In this document: piece after piece, positions 24,670 through 33,492 of the stretch | Position numbering within the stretch: position 1 is the stretch's first letter | Layout of the letters: each line of letters begins with the position of its first letter | Source: Achromobacter mucicolens | GTDB taxonomy: Bacteria > Pseudomonadota > Gammaproteobacteria > Burkholderiales > Burkholderiaceae_B | Length of the DNA: 64,000 nt | Reading direction: 5' to 3' | NCBI RefSeq assembly: GCF_902859725.1 | Contig: NZ_CADIJP010000012.1 | Location: forward strand, 1-64,000 | Program-made: the position numbers and the translations under genes | The notes under the pieces: model-generated | What the model was told of the DNA's origin: nothing | What the model saw: the letters and a program-made list of their open reading frames with translations, nothing else | Database searches by the model: none

Positions 24670-26451
24670 GTGTTTCCCGACTTTCGACATCCCAAAGCCT
24701 ACGTCAGCCTCATTCTGCTGATCACGATGTTCCTCGTGCCCGTCGTCATGGGCACGCCCTTCTGGACCAACCTCTTTGTCCTGCTGTTCGTGTTTTCCGC
24801 GTTGTCGGTCGCCTGGAACATCGTGGGCGGCTATGCCGGCCAGTTGTCCCTTGGCCACGCGGTGTTTTATGGCATCGGCGGCTACACGGCCACCCTGCTG
24901 ACGCAGAACTTCGGCATATCGCCGTGGATCGGCATGTTTGCGGGCGCGGCCATTTCCGCCGCCGTCGCCATCCTGATCAGCTATCCCACGCTGCGCCTGC
25001 GGGGTCCCTTCTTTGCGCTGGCGACCATCGCCATCCTGGAAGTGGTGCGCCTCCTGGTCATCCACGAGGAAAGCTGGACGGGCGGTTCCAGCGGCATCAG
25101 CCTGCCCTTGAACATCGGCTGGGCCTGGATCGTGTTCCGCGAGAAGATCAACTACGTCATCATCGCGTTCGGCCTGTTCGTGCTGGTGACCTGGGTCTCG
25201 TGGTACATCCGCAAGTCGCGCATCGGGCACTACCTGATCGCAATCCGCGAACGCGAGGATGCGGCGCTTGCGGTGGGCATCCACACCGTGCGCGTGAAGA
25301 TCATCGCCGCCGTCGTGTCGGCCGTGCTGACCAGCATCATCGGCACTTTCCACATCACCTATCTGACCTTCGTCGACCCCAGCTCCGCGTTCTCGCTTGA
25401 GCTGTCCATCCAGGTGGCGATGTTTGCGCTGATCGGCGGACTGGGCACCGTGTCCGGCCCCATCGCGGGCACCTTCCTGGTGCTGCCCATCGCGGAACTG
25501 GCGCGCGGCTGGCTCAGCAGCGTGGGCAACGGCATGCACGGGTTGATCTACGGCCTGATCCTGGTGGCGGTGGTGCTGACGATTCCGCGCGGTCTGGCCG
25601 GCGCGTTCGGGCCCTTCATCGAGCGCATGCTGGCGCGCCTGCCGTACCTGGGCACGCCCCCGGCCAAGCGCAAGCTCGCCGACGAGATCCGCATCCGCAA
25701 CGCCACGCGCAGCGAGCAGCCTGTGCTGAAGGCGGAGGGCCTGTTCAAGAGCTTTGGCGGCCTGCGCGCCACGAACGACGTGTCGCTGACGCTCAACCAG
25801 CACGAGATCCTGGGCATGATCGGTCCCAACGGCGCCGGCAAGACCACGGTGTTCAACCTGCTGTCGGGCTTTCTGTCGCCGGACAAGGGCAACATCACGA
25901 TGCGCGACGAGCAAGGCAACTGGGTCAGCTGCAAGACGCCCGACGCCTTTGCGCACAAGGGTTTGGGCCGCACGTTCCAGATCGCCAAACCGTTCACGGG
26001 ATTGACGGTGCTGGAGAACATCATGCTGGGCGCCTTCATTCACACGTCCGACCGCGACGAAGCCGAACAGATCGCGCTGAAGGTGGCCGAGCAGACCGAC
26101 CTGGTGAAGTACTTGAACACCGAGGCGCGCAGCCTCACGGTGGGCGGCATGAAGCGGCTGGAGGTGGCGCGGGCGCTGGCGATCAAGCCGCGCATCCTGC
26201 TGCTGGATGAAGTGATGGCGGGCCTGAATCCCACGGACATCGAGAAATCGATCCAGATGATCCGGCGCATCCGCGATTCTGGCGTCTCGGTGCTGCTGAT
26301 CGAACACATGATGCAGGCGACGATGGCGCTGTCCGACCGCATCATCGTCCTGAACGAAGGCGGCGTGCTGGTAAGCGGCGCCCCGAAGGACGTGGTCGAG
26401 AATCCGGCCGTCATCGAAGCCTATCTGGGCAAGGAGTATCAGGATGCTTAA
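24670..26451 (+). CDS. Fused ABC permease-ATPase (LivM-LivG)
   Basis: This 593-residue protein joins two subunits that are normally separate. Residues about 1-325 are a LivM permease with roughly ten helices (AGQLSLGHAVFYGIGGYTAT). After a charged linker (about 330-350), residues about 350-593 are a LivG ATPase with Walker A GPNGAGKTT, Q-loop, signature LTVGGMKRLEVARAL (the usual LSGGQ-type motif is altered), Walker B ILLLDEVMAGLNP and H-loop IEHM. The start is GTG with AAGGAG upstream. LivM-LivG fusions are known in betaproteobacteria and fix subunit stoichiometry. Confidence 0.9.
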   Translation: MFPDFRHPKAYVSLILLITMFLVPVVMGTPFWTNLFVLLFVFSALSVAWNIVGGYAGQLSLGHAVFYGIGGYTATLLTQNFGISPWIGMFAGAAISAAVAILISYPTLRLRGPFFALATIAILEVVRLLVIHEESWTGGSSGISLPLNIGWAWIVFREKINYVIIAFGLFVLVTWVSWYIRKSRIGHYLIAIREREDAALAVGIHTVRVKIIAAVVSAVLTSIIGTFHITYLTFVDPSSAFSLELSIQVAMFALIGGLGTVSGPIAGTFLVLPIAELARGWLSSVGNGMHGLIYGLILVAVVLTIPRGLAGAFGPFIERMLARLPYLGTPPAKRKLADEIRIRNATRSEQPVLKAEGLFKSFGGLRATNDVSLTLNQHEILGMIGPNGAGKTTVFNLLSGFLSPDKGNITMRDEQGNWVSCKTPDAFAHKGLGRTFQIAKPFTGLTVLENIMLGAFIHTSDRDEAEQIALKVAEQTDLVKYLNTEARSLTVGGMKRLEVARALAIKPRILLLDEVMAGLNPTDIEKSIQMIRRIRDSGVSVLLIEHMMQATMALSDRIIVLNEGGVLVSGAPKDVVENPAVIEAYLGKEYQDA

Positions 26452-27148
26452 GGTGTCGAATCTGACGTCGGGCTATGGCAAGAGCCAGGTGCTCAACGGC
26501 CTGAATTTCGAGGTGCACGCGGGCGAGATCGTCACGCTGATTGGCGCCAATGGCGCGGGCAAGACCACCACGCTCAAAACGCTGTGCGGGGTGATCGCCG
26601 CCACGCAGGGCAAGGTGGAATTCGAAGGCCAGGATCTGACCAATCTCCAGCCCTACGACATCGTGGATGCCGGGATCACGATGATTCCTGAAGGGCGCCA
26701 GCTCTTTCCGCACTTCACGGTGCGCGACAACCTGCTGATGGGCTCGTATAAGCGGGCGGCCCGCCCGATCGTCGAGCGCAAGCTCGAGGAAGTGCTGCGC
26801 ATCTTCCCGCGCGTTAAGGAACGGCTTAGCCAGTACGCCGGATCGCTGTCGGGCGGCGAACAACAGATGGTCGCCATCGCGCGCGGCATGATGGCCGATC
26901 CGAAGCTGCTGGTGTTCGACGAGCCTTCGCTGGGCCTGTCGCCGCTGCTGGTGCAACAGATGTTCGACATCATCCGCGACGTCACCTCGCATGGCGTCAC
27001 GGTGCTGCTGGTGGAGCAGAACGTGTTTCGCACGCTGCGCCTGGCCGATCGCGGCTACGTGCTTGAGAACGGCGCGATCGTGCGCACGGGCACCGGCGCT
27101 GAGCTGCTCAGCGATCCCCACGTCAAGAAGGCCTACCTGGGCCACTGA
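26444..27148 (+). CDS. ABC importer ATPase (LivF-like)
   Basis: The 234-residue ATPase has Walker A GANGAGKTT, signature LSGGEQQMVAIARG, Walker B LLVFDEPSLGLSP and H-loop VEQNV, all typical of LivF. Its ATG lies inside the end of the LivM-LivG gene (8-base overlap), so the two are coupled. It pairs with the LivG half to energise uptake through the LivH/LivM pore. Confidence 0.92.
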   Translation: MLKVSNLTSGYGKSQVLNGLNFEVHAGEIVTLIGANGAGKTTTLKTLCGVIAATQGKVEFEGQDLTNLQPYDIVDAGITMIPEGRQLFPHFTVRDNLLMGSYKRAARPIVERKLEEVLRIFPRVKERLSQYAGSLSGGEQQMVAIARGMMADPKLLVFDEPSLGLSPLLVQQMFDIIRDVTSHGVTVLLVEQNVFRTLRLADRGYVLENGAIVRTGTGAELLSDPHVKKAYLGH

Positions 27149-27168
27149 AATCCAAGGACCATCGTCTC

Positions 27169-28164
27169 ATGTCACAACGCTGCACATTCATCGACCATGG
27201 CAAGGGCGGCGCGCCCGATTGCATGCGCGTCGCCGAACGCGACATGCAAGCGCCCACGGGTCGCCAGGTGCTGATCGAAGTCGCCTACGCGGGCGTGAAC
27301 CGCCCCGACGTGTTGCAACGCTCCGGCTCCTATCCCCCGCCCCCGGGCGCTTCTCCGTATCTTGGCCTGGAAGTGTCCGGCACCATCGTCGCGACCGGGC
27401 CCGAGGCGCGTGACTGGAAGGTGGGCGACCAGGTCTGCGCACTGACGCCGGGCGGCGGCTATGCGCAGTTCTGCCTGGCCGACGAGCGGCACTGCCTGCC
27501 TGTGCCGCGCGGCATGGACCTGCTGACGGCCGCGGCCATTCCGGAGAACTATTTCACCGTCTGGACCAACGTGTTCGACCGAGCGCGCCTGGCGCAGGGC
27601 GAGAAATTCCTGGTGCACGGCGGCTCCAGCGGCATCGGCCTGACCGCCATCCAGCTCGCACGTGCGTTTGGCGCCGAAGTCTGGACCACCGTGGGCAACG
27701 CGCAAAAGGCGCAGGCGTGCATCAAGGCCGGGGCGCATCATGCCGTGCTGTATCGCGAGGCGGACTTCGAGTCCGCCGTGCGCGAGGGCACCGGCAACGC
27801 CGGCGTCGATGTGATCCTGGACATGGTGGGCGGCGCCTACATCAACAAGAATTTGCGGCTACTGGCGCTGAACGGCCGGCTGGTGCAGATCGCCTTCCTG
27901 GAAGGCAGCAAGGCCGAGATCGACGCCCTGCCCATCATGACAAAGCGCCTGCAGTTCACGGGATCCACGCTGCGCCCGCGCTCGGACGAGGACAAGGCCG
28001 ACATCGCGCAGTCGCTGATACAGAAGGTGCTGCCGCTCATGGAGGCCGGACAGTGCCTGCCGCTGATCCACGAAGTCTTCCCGCTGGCCGAGGCCGCGCG
28101 CGCGCACGAACAGATGGAAAGCAGCAAGCACATCGGCAAGATCATGCTGCAGGTGAAGTCATGA
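27169..28164 (+). CDS. NAD(P)H quinone oxidoreductase, PIG3/zeta-crystallin family
   Basis: A 331-residue zinc-free MDR enzyme. NRPDVLQRSGSYPPPPGASP and YLGLEVSGTIV match the PIG3 (TP53I3)-type quinone reductases, and VHGGSSGIGLTAIQLA is the NADPH-binding loop. It starts 20 bases after the LivF gene and overlaps the next SDR gene by four bases (ATGA), so it belongs to the importer operon. Its role may be reduction of an enone or quinone made by the island's dehydrogenases; this is inference. Confidence 0.87.
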   Translation: MSQRCTFIDHGKGGAPDCMRVAERDMQAPTGRQVLIEVAYAGVNRPDVLQRSGSYPPPPGASPYLGLEVSGTIVATGPEARDWKVGDQVCALTPGGGYAQFCLADERHCLPVPRGMDLLTAAAIPENYFTVWTNVFDRARLAQGEKFLVHGGSSGIGLTAIQLARAFGAEVWTTVGNAQKAQACIKAGAHHAVLYREADFESAVREGTGNAGVDVILDMVGGAYINKNLRLLALNGRLVQIAFLEGSKAEIDALPIMTKRLQFTGSTLRPRSDEDKADIAQSLIQKVLPLMEAGQCLPLIHEVFPLAEAARAHEQMESSKHIGKIMLQVKS

Positions 28165-28928
28165 GCGCACGCTTTGCGGACCAGACCGTCATCGTTACGG
28201 GCGCCGTGGGAGGCATCGGCTCGGCCATCGTCGAGGCGTTCCTGGCCGAGGGCGGGCGTGTCGGTCTTGTCGACTTCAACGCGCAGGCAGGCCAGGCTTA
28301 CGAGAAAGAACTCAAGACGCGCGGCCACGACGTGTGCTTCGTGCCGGCCGACGTCGCGCATTTCGATCAGTGCCAGGCGGCCTACGATCGCATCACGCGC
28401 GATCTGGGCCCCGCGACCATCCTGGTCAACAACGTCGGCATCTCGCCCAAAACCAACGGCCGCGCGCTGAAGGTCTGGGAAATGCCGCCGGCAGAGTGGA
28501 ACAACGTCGTCTCGGTGAACCTGAACAGCGTGTTCTACATGACGCATCTGGCCGCGCCGCACATGGTGCAGGCGCGGCAGGGGCGCGTCATCAACATGTC
28601 GTCGGTGGCGGGCAAGGCGTATTGCGATATCGTGGCGGCGCATTATGCGGCCACCAAGGCCGGTCTGATCGGGCTGACGCGCCACTGGGCGGCCGAGCTT
28701 GGCGAGCACCAGGTGACGGTGAATGCGCTGGCGCCGGGCCGCATCAGCACGCCCTTGCTGAAAAGCGTGCCGCAGGAAATCAACGACGCGGTGGCGTCCG
28801 TGACCGCGCTGCGGCGGCTGGGCACGCCCGAGGAAGTGGCGGACGCGTGCCTGTTCTTCGCGTCCGATCAGGCCCGCTTTGTGACCGGCCAGGTGCTGGA
28901 CGTGGCCGGCGGCTGGCTCATGACCTAG
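28161..28928 (+). CDS. Short-chain dehydrogenase/reductase (FabG-like)
   Basis: The 255-residue classical SDR has cofactor motif TGAVGGIG (13-20), NNVG in place of NNAG, and catalytic Ser-Tyr-Lys in MSSVAGKAYCDIVAAHYAATK. VTGQVLDVAGGWLM at the C-terminus is typical of FabG-like enzymes. The start at 28161 overlaps the quinone reductase stop codon (ATGA), which fixes it. It is the last gene of the importer operon and is followed at once by a strong terminator. FabG proper would normally lie in a fatty-acid locus, so a catabolic alcohol is the likelier substrate. Confidence 0.87.
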   Translation: MSARFADQTVIVTGAVGGIGSAIVEAFLAEGGRVGLVDFNAQAGQAYEKELKTRGHDVCFVPADVAHFDQCQAAYDRITRDLGPATILVNNVGISPKTNGRALKVWEMPPAEWNNVVSVNLNSVFYMTHLAAPHMVQARQGRVINMSSVAGKAYCDIVAAHYAATKAGLIGLTRHWAAELGEHQVTVNALAPGRISTPLLKSVPQEINDAVASVTALRRLGTPEEVADACLFFASDQARFVTGQVLDVAGGWLMT

Positions 28929-28929
28929 C

Positions 28930-28960
28930 AAAAGGCCCGTTCGAATCGAACGGACCTTTT
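28930..28960. terminator. Bidirectional terminator, importer operon / tpm
   Basis: AAAAGGCCCGTTCGA and TCGAACGGACCTTTT form a long stem with one mismatch. T residues end the stem on both strands, so it can stop the importer operon (plus) and the thiopurine methyltransferase gene (minus). Confidence 0.9.
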
Positions 28961-28976
28961 AGCGGGGCGCACCGGG

Positions 28977-29636
28977 TCAGGCCTGCACGCCCAACCGGTA
29001 GACCACGGTGTCCAGGCGGCTTACGCCCGCCGACTGGAACTTGGGTTCCTTGTCGAGGATGTCGCGGCGGTCGATGATGACCGCGGGCGAAACGCCAGCA
29101 AAGATGGCCTGCACCTCGCTGTCCACCACGGAAAACGGGGGACCGGCCATCTCTTCTTGGGGATAGTCCAGCGTGATGAGCAGGCCCCGGTAAGACGGCG
29201 ACAGCTGACCGTAGACGTGCCGCACGTAGTCGGCACGCATGGCGTCCGGCAGCGCAACGAGCGCCGCGCGGTCATAGACGCCCACGCAATGCGACAGCAC
29301 CTGGGCATCCAGCTTGAAAATGTCGCCGCAGACGATCTCGATGTTGCCGGCCACGTAATGGGTCCCGTAAACCGAATCGTGAATCACTGGCCGCAGCTCG
29401 TTCTCGGCAAAGAATTGCTCGACGGCAAGCTTGGACAATTCCGCGCCCAGCACCTGATGGCCTTGGGCGGCCAGCCACACCATGTCCAGCGACTTGCCGC
29501 AAAGCGGCACGAGCACCTTGCCGCCCTTGGGCACGTCCAGCGACGGCCAGTATTTCTGCAATAACGGCGTGACCCGCGTCTGATGAAAATGCGTGCGCCC
29601 TTCGCGCCACCGTTCCAGCCAGAATTCCGCGTCCAT
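28977..29636 (-). CDS. tpm: Thiopurine S-methyltransferase
   Basis: The 219-residue protein has the normal length of bacterial TPMT and begins [20 protein letters not shown], a signature of the family. [19 protein letters not shown] is the SAM-binding motif I region, and [15 protein letters not shown] is also conserved. Bacterial TPMTs methylate selenium and tellurium compounds and thiopurines. The ATG at 29636 is chosen because the family starts there; the longer frame adds 80 unrelated residues. It is monocistronic. Confidence 0.92.
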   Translation of the reverse strand: MDAEFWLERWREGRTHFHQTRVTPLLQKYWPSLDVPKGGKVLVPLCGKSLDMVWLAAQGHQVLGAELSKLAVEQFFAENELRPVIHDSVYGTHYVAGNIEIVCGDIFKLDAQVLSHCVGVYDRAALVALPDAMRADYVRHVYGQLSPSYRGLLITLDYPQEEMAGPPFSVVDSEVQAIFAGVSPAVIIDRRDILDKEPKFQSAGVSRLDTVVYRLGVQA

Positions 29637-29787
29637 GACTTGTCTGCTCCTCCAAAGGATCCGTGTCGCACACGTTGCGCGCAGGACGATCGCTGGATTG
29701 TATTCCCGGGCCGGCACCAGCGCGCTTTTCCCGCGCGCCGCGCTTTTCGGTATCTTATGTCCCCTCGCGTTCACTTCTCCGAGCCCC

Positions 29788-30549
29788 ATGCAACGCCGCA
29801 CCCTGCTCCTGACCTTGGCCAGCCTGATCGCCGCACCGTTGCGCGCCCTGGCATCGCCCAGCCGAGATGCCATCATCCGCGGCGTGTTTTCGGCGCCGGC
29901 AGACGGTTTGCCCTACACCGCGCAGCATGCCGCGCTGATGCGCCTGTTGCGCGTGCAGTGGATGCCGGTCGAGTCCGGGGCGCCCGCCATCGATTTCGAG
30001 CAGCCCCTGCTGGGCGGAGACGATACGCTGGCCATCGTCCGCCGCACGCTCGATACCGCCGACGATGCCCTGGCGGTGCGCAGGATGGCCGAAGTCTGCC
30101 GGCTGGTGCCGCGCTATGTGCGCGCGATCGGCAACCTGTCGCCGGGCCGTTATGACGTGCCGGCCGAAATGCGGGAGGCCTTCGACTTTCCGGAAAGCGG
30201 CGTGGGCGCGGACGGCACGTTTGCGCTGCGCGATGCGCACCTGATGCTGCTGCGCGCCGCCGACTGGCGCGAGGCCGAGGGGCCGGCGTTACAGGCCGTG
30301 CTGCGCGAAGGCGATCGCTTCTGGCCCATGCCCTACATCGATGGCAAGCGGCCGTACGGCGGCGCGAGCTTCTATCAGATCGACATGGCGCGGTTGCTCA
30401 AAGAGCCTTATCCGCTGGATGCCAGGGGCCATGCGGTCACCGAACCCGCCAAGGACGCCCGCCTGGCACGGCTGCATGCCGAAACGCTTGCCGCGCTGCA
30501 GGTGTTCCTGCGCCATTCCACTGCCGCCAAGCCGAAGCGGCAGCGTTAG
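29788..30549 (+). CDS. Exported protein of unknown function
   Basis: A 253-residue protein with an N-terminal export signal ([20 protein letters not shown]); the arginine pair before the hydrophobic core makes Tat export possible. The mature part is mostly helical, acidic-basic balanced, with no motif I recognise (conserved-looking patches: [19 protein letters not shown] and [20 protein letters not shown]). The ATG at 29788 is taken because the signal starts there. It overlaps the convergent DUF1275 gene by four bases. Confidence 0.6.
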   Translation: MQRRTLLLTLASLIAAPLRALASPSRDAIIRGVFSAPADGLPYTAQHAALMRLLRVQWMPVESGAPAIDFEQPLLGGDDTLAIVRRTLDTADDALAVRRMAEVCRLVPRYVRAIGNLSPGRYDVPAEMREAFDFPESGVGADGTFALRDAHLMLLRAADWREAEGPALQAVLREGDRFWPMPYIDGKRPYGGASFYQIDMARLLKEPYPLDARGHAVTEPAKDARLARLHAETLAALQVFLRHSTAAKPKRQR

Positions 30550-31313
30550 GCGCCCTTTGCGCGGTGCATGAAGCTGCGGATGTCGTCCAGGATCGGCACC
30601 GCGGCCAGCAGCATCAGCAACAGCGCCAGCGGCCAAGTTGATCCAAAACCGAAGTTGTAGAACGAATACGCGCCGGTCACGCCGCCCACGAAGAACAGGG
30701 TCACCATCAGGCTCAGGACGATGAGCTTGCCGCGGTCGGCCAGCACCCGCGGCATCGTCTGCGGATCGCCTTTGGCGACGTTCCAGTAAAACAGCTTGCC
30801 AAGCTCGATGCCGATATCGGTCACCATGCCCGTGACATGCGTCGTGCGGATCTCGGACCGCGACACCTTGGTGATCATCGCGTTTTGCAGACCCATGATG
30901 TAGCACAGCAGCATCACCGTGCCGGGCACGTAGAACCAGCGCAGCGTTTCGAGATTGGCGCCCAACAGGCCGAAGACGAGCAGCAGCACGGCTTCGAGCA
31001 GCAGCGGCAACGCATATTCGCTGGCCAGCCGGGACCTGCGGCCAAAGTTGATCAGGAAGGCCGAGCTGGCGGCCCCGGCCATGAACGACAAGAGCGCCGC
31101 CAGGCCTTGCAGCACCACGATCACCCCGCCGAGCGCCATGTGGTCGGCCATCATGGACACGATGCCGGACATGTGCGAGGTGTATTGCTGGACCGCCAGG
31201 AAACCGCCCGCGTTGACGGCGCCGGCGGTAAAGGTCAGCAGATAGGCGAGATGGCGGTTGGCTTGCGGGCTTCGGCTGACGGCGGTCAGCCGGCGCAGAT
31301 ACGGGATGGTCAC
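30546..31313 (-). CDS. DUF1275 (YoaK-type) membrane protein
   Basis: The 255-residue integral membrane protein has about six or seven helices and the DUF1275 features: LLTFTAGAVNAGGFLAVQQY near the N-terminus, the pattern TSHMSGIVSMMAD, GLQNAMITK and TTHVTGMVTDIGIELG. Function of the family is unknown; some members are linked to small-molecule efflux. It lies tail-to-tail with the exported protein gene at 29788 and upstream of nothing co-oriented closely enough to be an operon. Confidence 0.87.
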   Translation of the reverse strand: MTIPYLRRLTAVSRSPQANRHLAYLLTFTAGAVNAGGFLAVQQYTSHMSGIVSMMADHMALGGVIVVLQGLAALLSFMAGAASSAFLINFGRRSRLASEYALPLLLEAVLLLVFGLLGANLETLRWFYVPGTVMLLCYIMGLQNAMITKVSRSEIRTTHVTGMVTDIGIELGKLFYWNVAKGDPQTMPRVLADRGKLIVLSLMVTLFFVGGVTGAYSFYNFGFGSTWPLALLLMLLAAVPILDDIRSFMHRAKGA

Positions 31314-31386
31314 GCCAGTCCTTTCAACAGAAGAGCGTATTCACTGCGATTCGGAAACCATTCTAGACGCGCCGGGGCGGGATCGA

Positions 31387-32073
31387 TCAAGGCCTGGATA
31401 CGGGATAGTAAACGCCGCCCAGCGCGCCGTTCAGACCGCAGTAAGGCCGGCCCGCAGCATCGGCCGCCCCCGCCGGCGGGATTTCCGACACCACAAGGCC
31501 GTACCCCTTGCGCGACAACGTCAGCGTCCAGCCCTCGGCATCGACGGTCTCGACGACCAGCACCTTGTTCTTGATGGCGCCCGTGCCCCGGACATCGCAC
31601 ACCCAACGGCCGTTTTCCGGATGCGCCGCGGAGCCGTCGAACGACAGGCTGCCATCGGGCTGCCGGTTGATCGAGACGCCGCCCGCGAGGTTCTCCCAGT
31701 CTCCCTCGAAGCCCTGCCGCCGCTTGAGCACCAGCGACGCAAGAAAGGCATCGCGGTACTTCAGCCGGTCGGCAAGTTCCTTTTGCGGCGGATCGTTGCC
31801 GGGCGGCGACGCAAACGCCTCGTCGCGCACCTGAACGAACCAGCGCTGGTCTTGCGTCAGCGCCTTGCCCGTCGCGGCATCGAAGGTCATCCTGGCCTTG
31901 CCGAAGTGTTTGGCAATGCTGGCATCCTGCCCGGCCAGTGCGTCATCGGCGCAGATCGCCTTTTCGACGTCGGTGCGCGCCTTGGCGCAATCGAAAGAAG
32001 GCGTGCCGGCCGCCCAGGCCGCCGCATTGCCCAGCAGCAGGCACAGCGCCGGCGCGGCCAGGCGACGATTCAT
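31387..32073 (-). CDS. LprI-like secreted protein (lysozyme inhibitor LprI N-terminal domain)
   Basis: The 228-residue protein has a signal peptide (MNRRLAAPALCLLLGNAAAWA) and an LprI/DUF1311-like domain at about 26-75 (FDCAKARTDVEKAICADDAL, then LAGQDASIAKHFGKA), known in some bacteria to inhibit lysozyme. The C-terminal half contains short beta-rich segments and two further cysteines. The ATG at 32073 overlaps the stop codon of the SMI1/KNR4 gene (ATGA), so the two are coupled and fix this start. Confidence 0.75.
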   Translation of the reverse strand: MNRRLAAPALCLLLGNAAAWAAGTPSFDCAKARTDVEKAICADDALAGQDASIAKHFGKARMTFDAATGKALTQDQRWFVQVRDEAFASPPGNDPPQKELADRLKYRDAFLASLVLKRRQGFEGDWENLAGGVSINRQPDGSLSFDGSAAHPENGRWVCDVRGTGAIKNKVLVVETVDAEGWTLTLSRKGYGLVVSEIPPAGAADAAGRPYCGLNGALGGVYYPVSRP

Positions 32074-33299
32074 AGCGAAAATTCCCGCAGGTTGGCGACC
32101 CGCTCGGCCAGGCCTTCCGCGCCCAGGTAGTGCCCCAGCGTGCCCGCGCGCACGCGTTTGAGGTCTTCCTGGTAGCGGCTGGCCATCGAATCGCGGACCT
32201 GGGCATATGCGTCGGCAAGCCCATCGCCGCACGCCTGCGCGATCAGACGCGCGGCCTCCGGGGATCCACAGGCGACGCAGCGCGCAACCCCCAGCGCATC
32301 GGCCACGGCGCCGTGCGCCAGCAGCGCGGCGACCAGCGCGACGGGCGGCTGCCGGTCGAACCGGTGCAGGGCCGTCGGGCTGACCGGCGCGCCCGCTTCC
32401 AACAGCGCCTGGGCAGCGGCGTACGCATGCTGCATCAGGGCCACATCCAGCGGTTGGGCGCTGCCGCGCAGCGGCGCATCGAAGCGCATGCCCTGCGCCG
32501 ACAGGCGACGCACGAGCCCGGCGTCATCGTGCGACAGCGCGTGCTGCAAGGCCAGCGTGGCAAGACTGGGGGTGTCGGCCAGCGTGCCGGCCTCAAGCGG
32601 GCCGCGCCAGTCCACCAGCGCCCGCCGGTGGAAGGCGGCCACGCGGTCGGCAAGCGCCTGCGGCATCCCATGGTCCGACACGCGCTCATCCAGATACTCC
32701 AGCACGCGCAGGCCGGTGCTGTTCTCGTCTTCGCCGGGGTCGGTTTCCAGGCGGAGCGCGGCAAAGGCCGCGTGCAGGTCCGGGGCGATCGTGGCGATGC
32801 CGTCCTGCTGCAAGGCGTGCGTCCAGCCCGGCAGGCCCTGCTTCCACGCGACCACACTGCCGGCCTGCGGCCCTGGCTCCACGGCGACGTAGATGCGGTC
32901 GCAGTATTCGAAGCCGCCAATCGGCAGATAGCGCAACTTCGCGTTCCAGATGGCGCCGTCCTCGGCGGCGGCGTCCTGGGCGCACTCCTGTTCGTGCTCG
33001 ATCCAGCCTTGCAGGTCACGATAGTGATCGCTGCCGTCATAGAAGAGTTCGGACCAGCTCAGGGCCTCTTCATTGCCATCCATCTGGGCGCGCAGGTCGT
33101 ACGCCAGTTCGCCCCCGGCGGTGAGCCGCCACAGGTCGAGCAGCGCGGGCGGGAGCGGCCCTTCGCACAGGGCCTGGATCTCGGCGATACGGGCGTCGGG
33201 CAATGGCGGCTGCACATCGATCAGCAGGCGGTCCGCGAACACAGCGATGCCGTGCTCGCGCAAGGCCTGCAGTTCGGCCGACGTGAAAAACTCGCTCAT
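32070..33299 (-). CDS. SMI1/KNR4-domain protein with C-terminal ankyrin repeats
   Basis: The 409-residue cytoplasmic protein has an SMI1/KNR4-like fold at about 30-190 (DARIAEIQALCEGPLPPALL, then RLTAGGELAY and LRYLPIGGFEYCDRIYVAVE) followed by about three ankyrin-type repeats at 240-350 (LALQHALSHDDAGLVRRLSA; PLDVALMQHAYAAAQALLEA). SMI1/KNR4 proteins are common immunity proteins to polymorphic toxins, and ankyrin immunity proteins also exist. No toxin gene is visible here. It overlaps the secreted LprI-like gene by four bases. Confidence 0.7.
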   Translation of the reverse strand: MSEFFTSAELQALREHGIAVFADRLLIDVQPPLPDARIAEIQALCEGPLPPALLDLWRLTAGGELAYDLRAQMDGNEEALSWSELFYDGSDHYRDLQGWIEHEQECAQDAAAEDGAIWNAKLRYLPIGGFEYCDRIYVAVEPGPQAGSVVAWKQGLPGWTHALQQDGIATIAPDLHAAFAALRLETDPGEDENSTGLRVLEYLDERVSDHGMPQALADRVAAFHRRALVDWRGPLEAGTLADTPSLATLALQHALSHDDAGLVRRLSAQGMRFDAPLRGSAQPLDVALMQHAYAAAQALLEAGAPVSPTALHRFDRQPPVALVAALLAHGAVADALGVARCVACGSPEAARLIAQACGDGLADAYAQVRDSMASRYQEDLKRVRAGTLGHYLGAEGLAERVANLREFSL

Positions 33300-33440
33300 G
33301 GTGATGCTTCGAGGAAAAAGGGACTGGTCCGATTCTACTAGCGAGCGGTGAATATCGCCGGGCCAAGATGGCCGACCGCCGTTGATTTACGGCGTTTGTC
33401 CTGGGCCTTCTCCATGAGTCTGCACGGCACCCATCCGGCG

Positions 33441-33466
33441 CGGACCGGCGGCCGGGCGCCGGTCCG
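33441..33466. repeat. 10-bp inverted repeat downstream of the aldo/keto reductase gene
   Basis: CGGACCGGCG (33441-33450) and CGCCGGTCCG (33457-33466) pair perfectly around a 6-base loop, 27 bases beyond the aldo/keto reductase stop codon. No T-tract follows on the minus strand, so it may be a rho-assisted or stability element. Confidence 0.5.
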
Positions 33467-33492
33467 TGAGGATTACCCTAGCGCGGCGCGGG

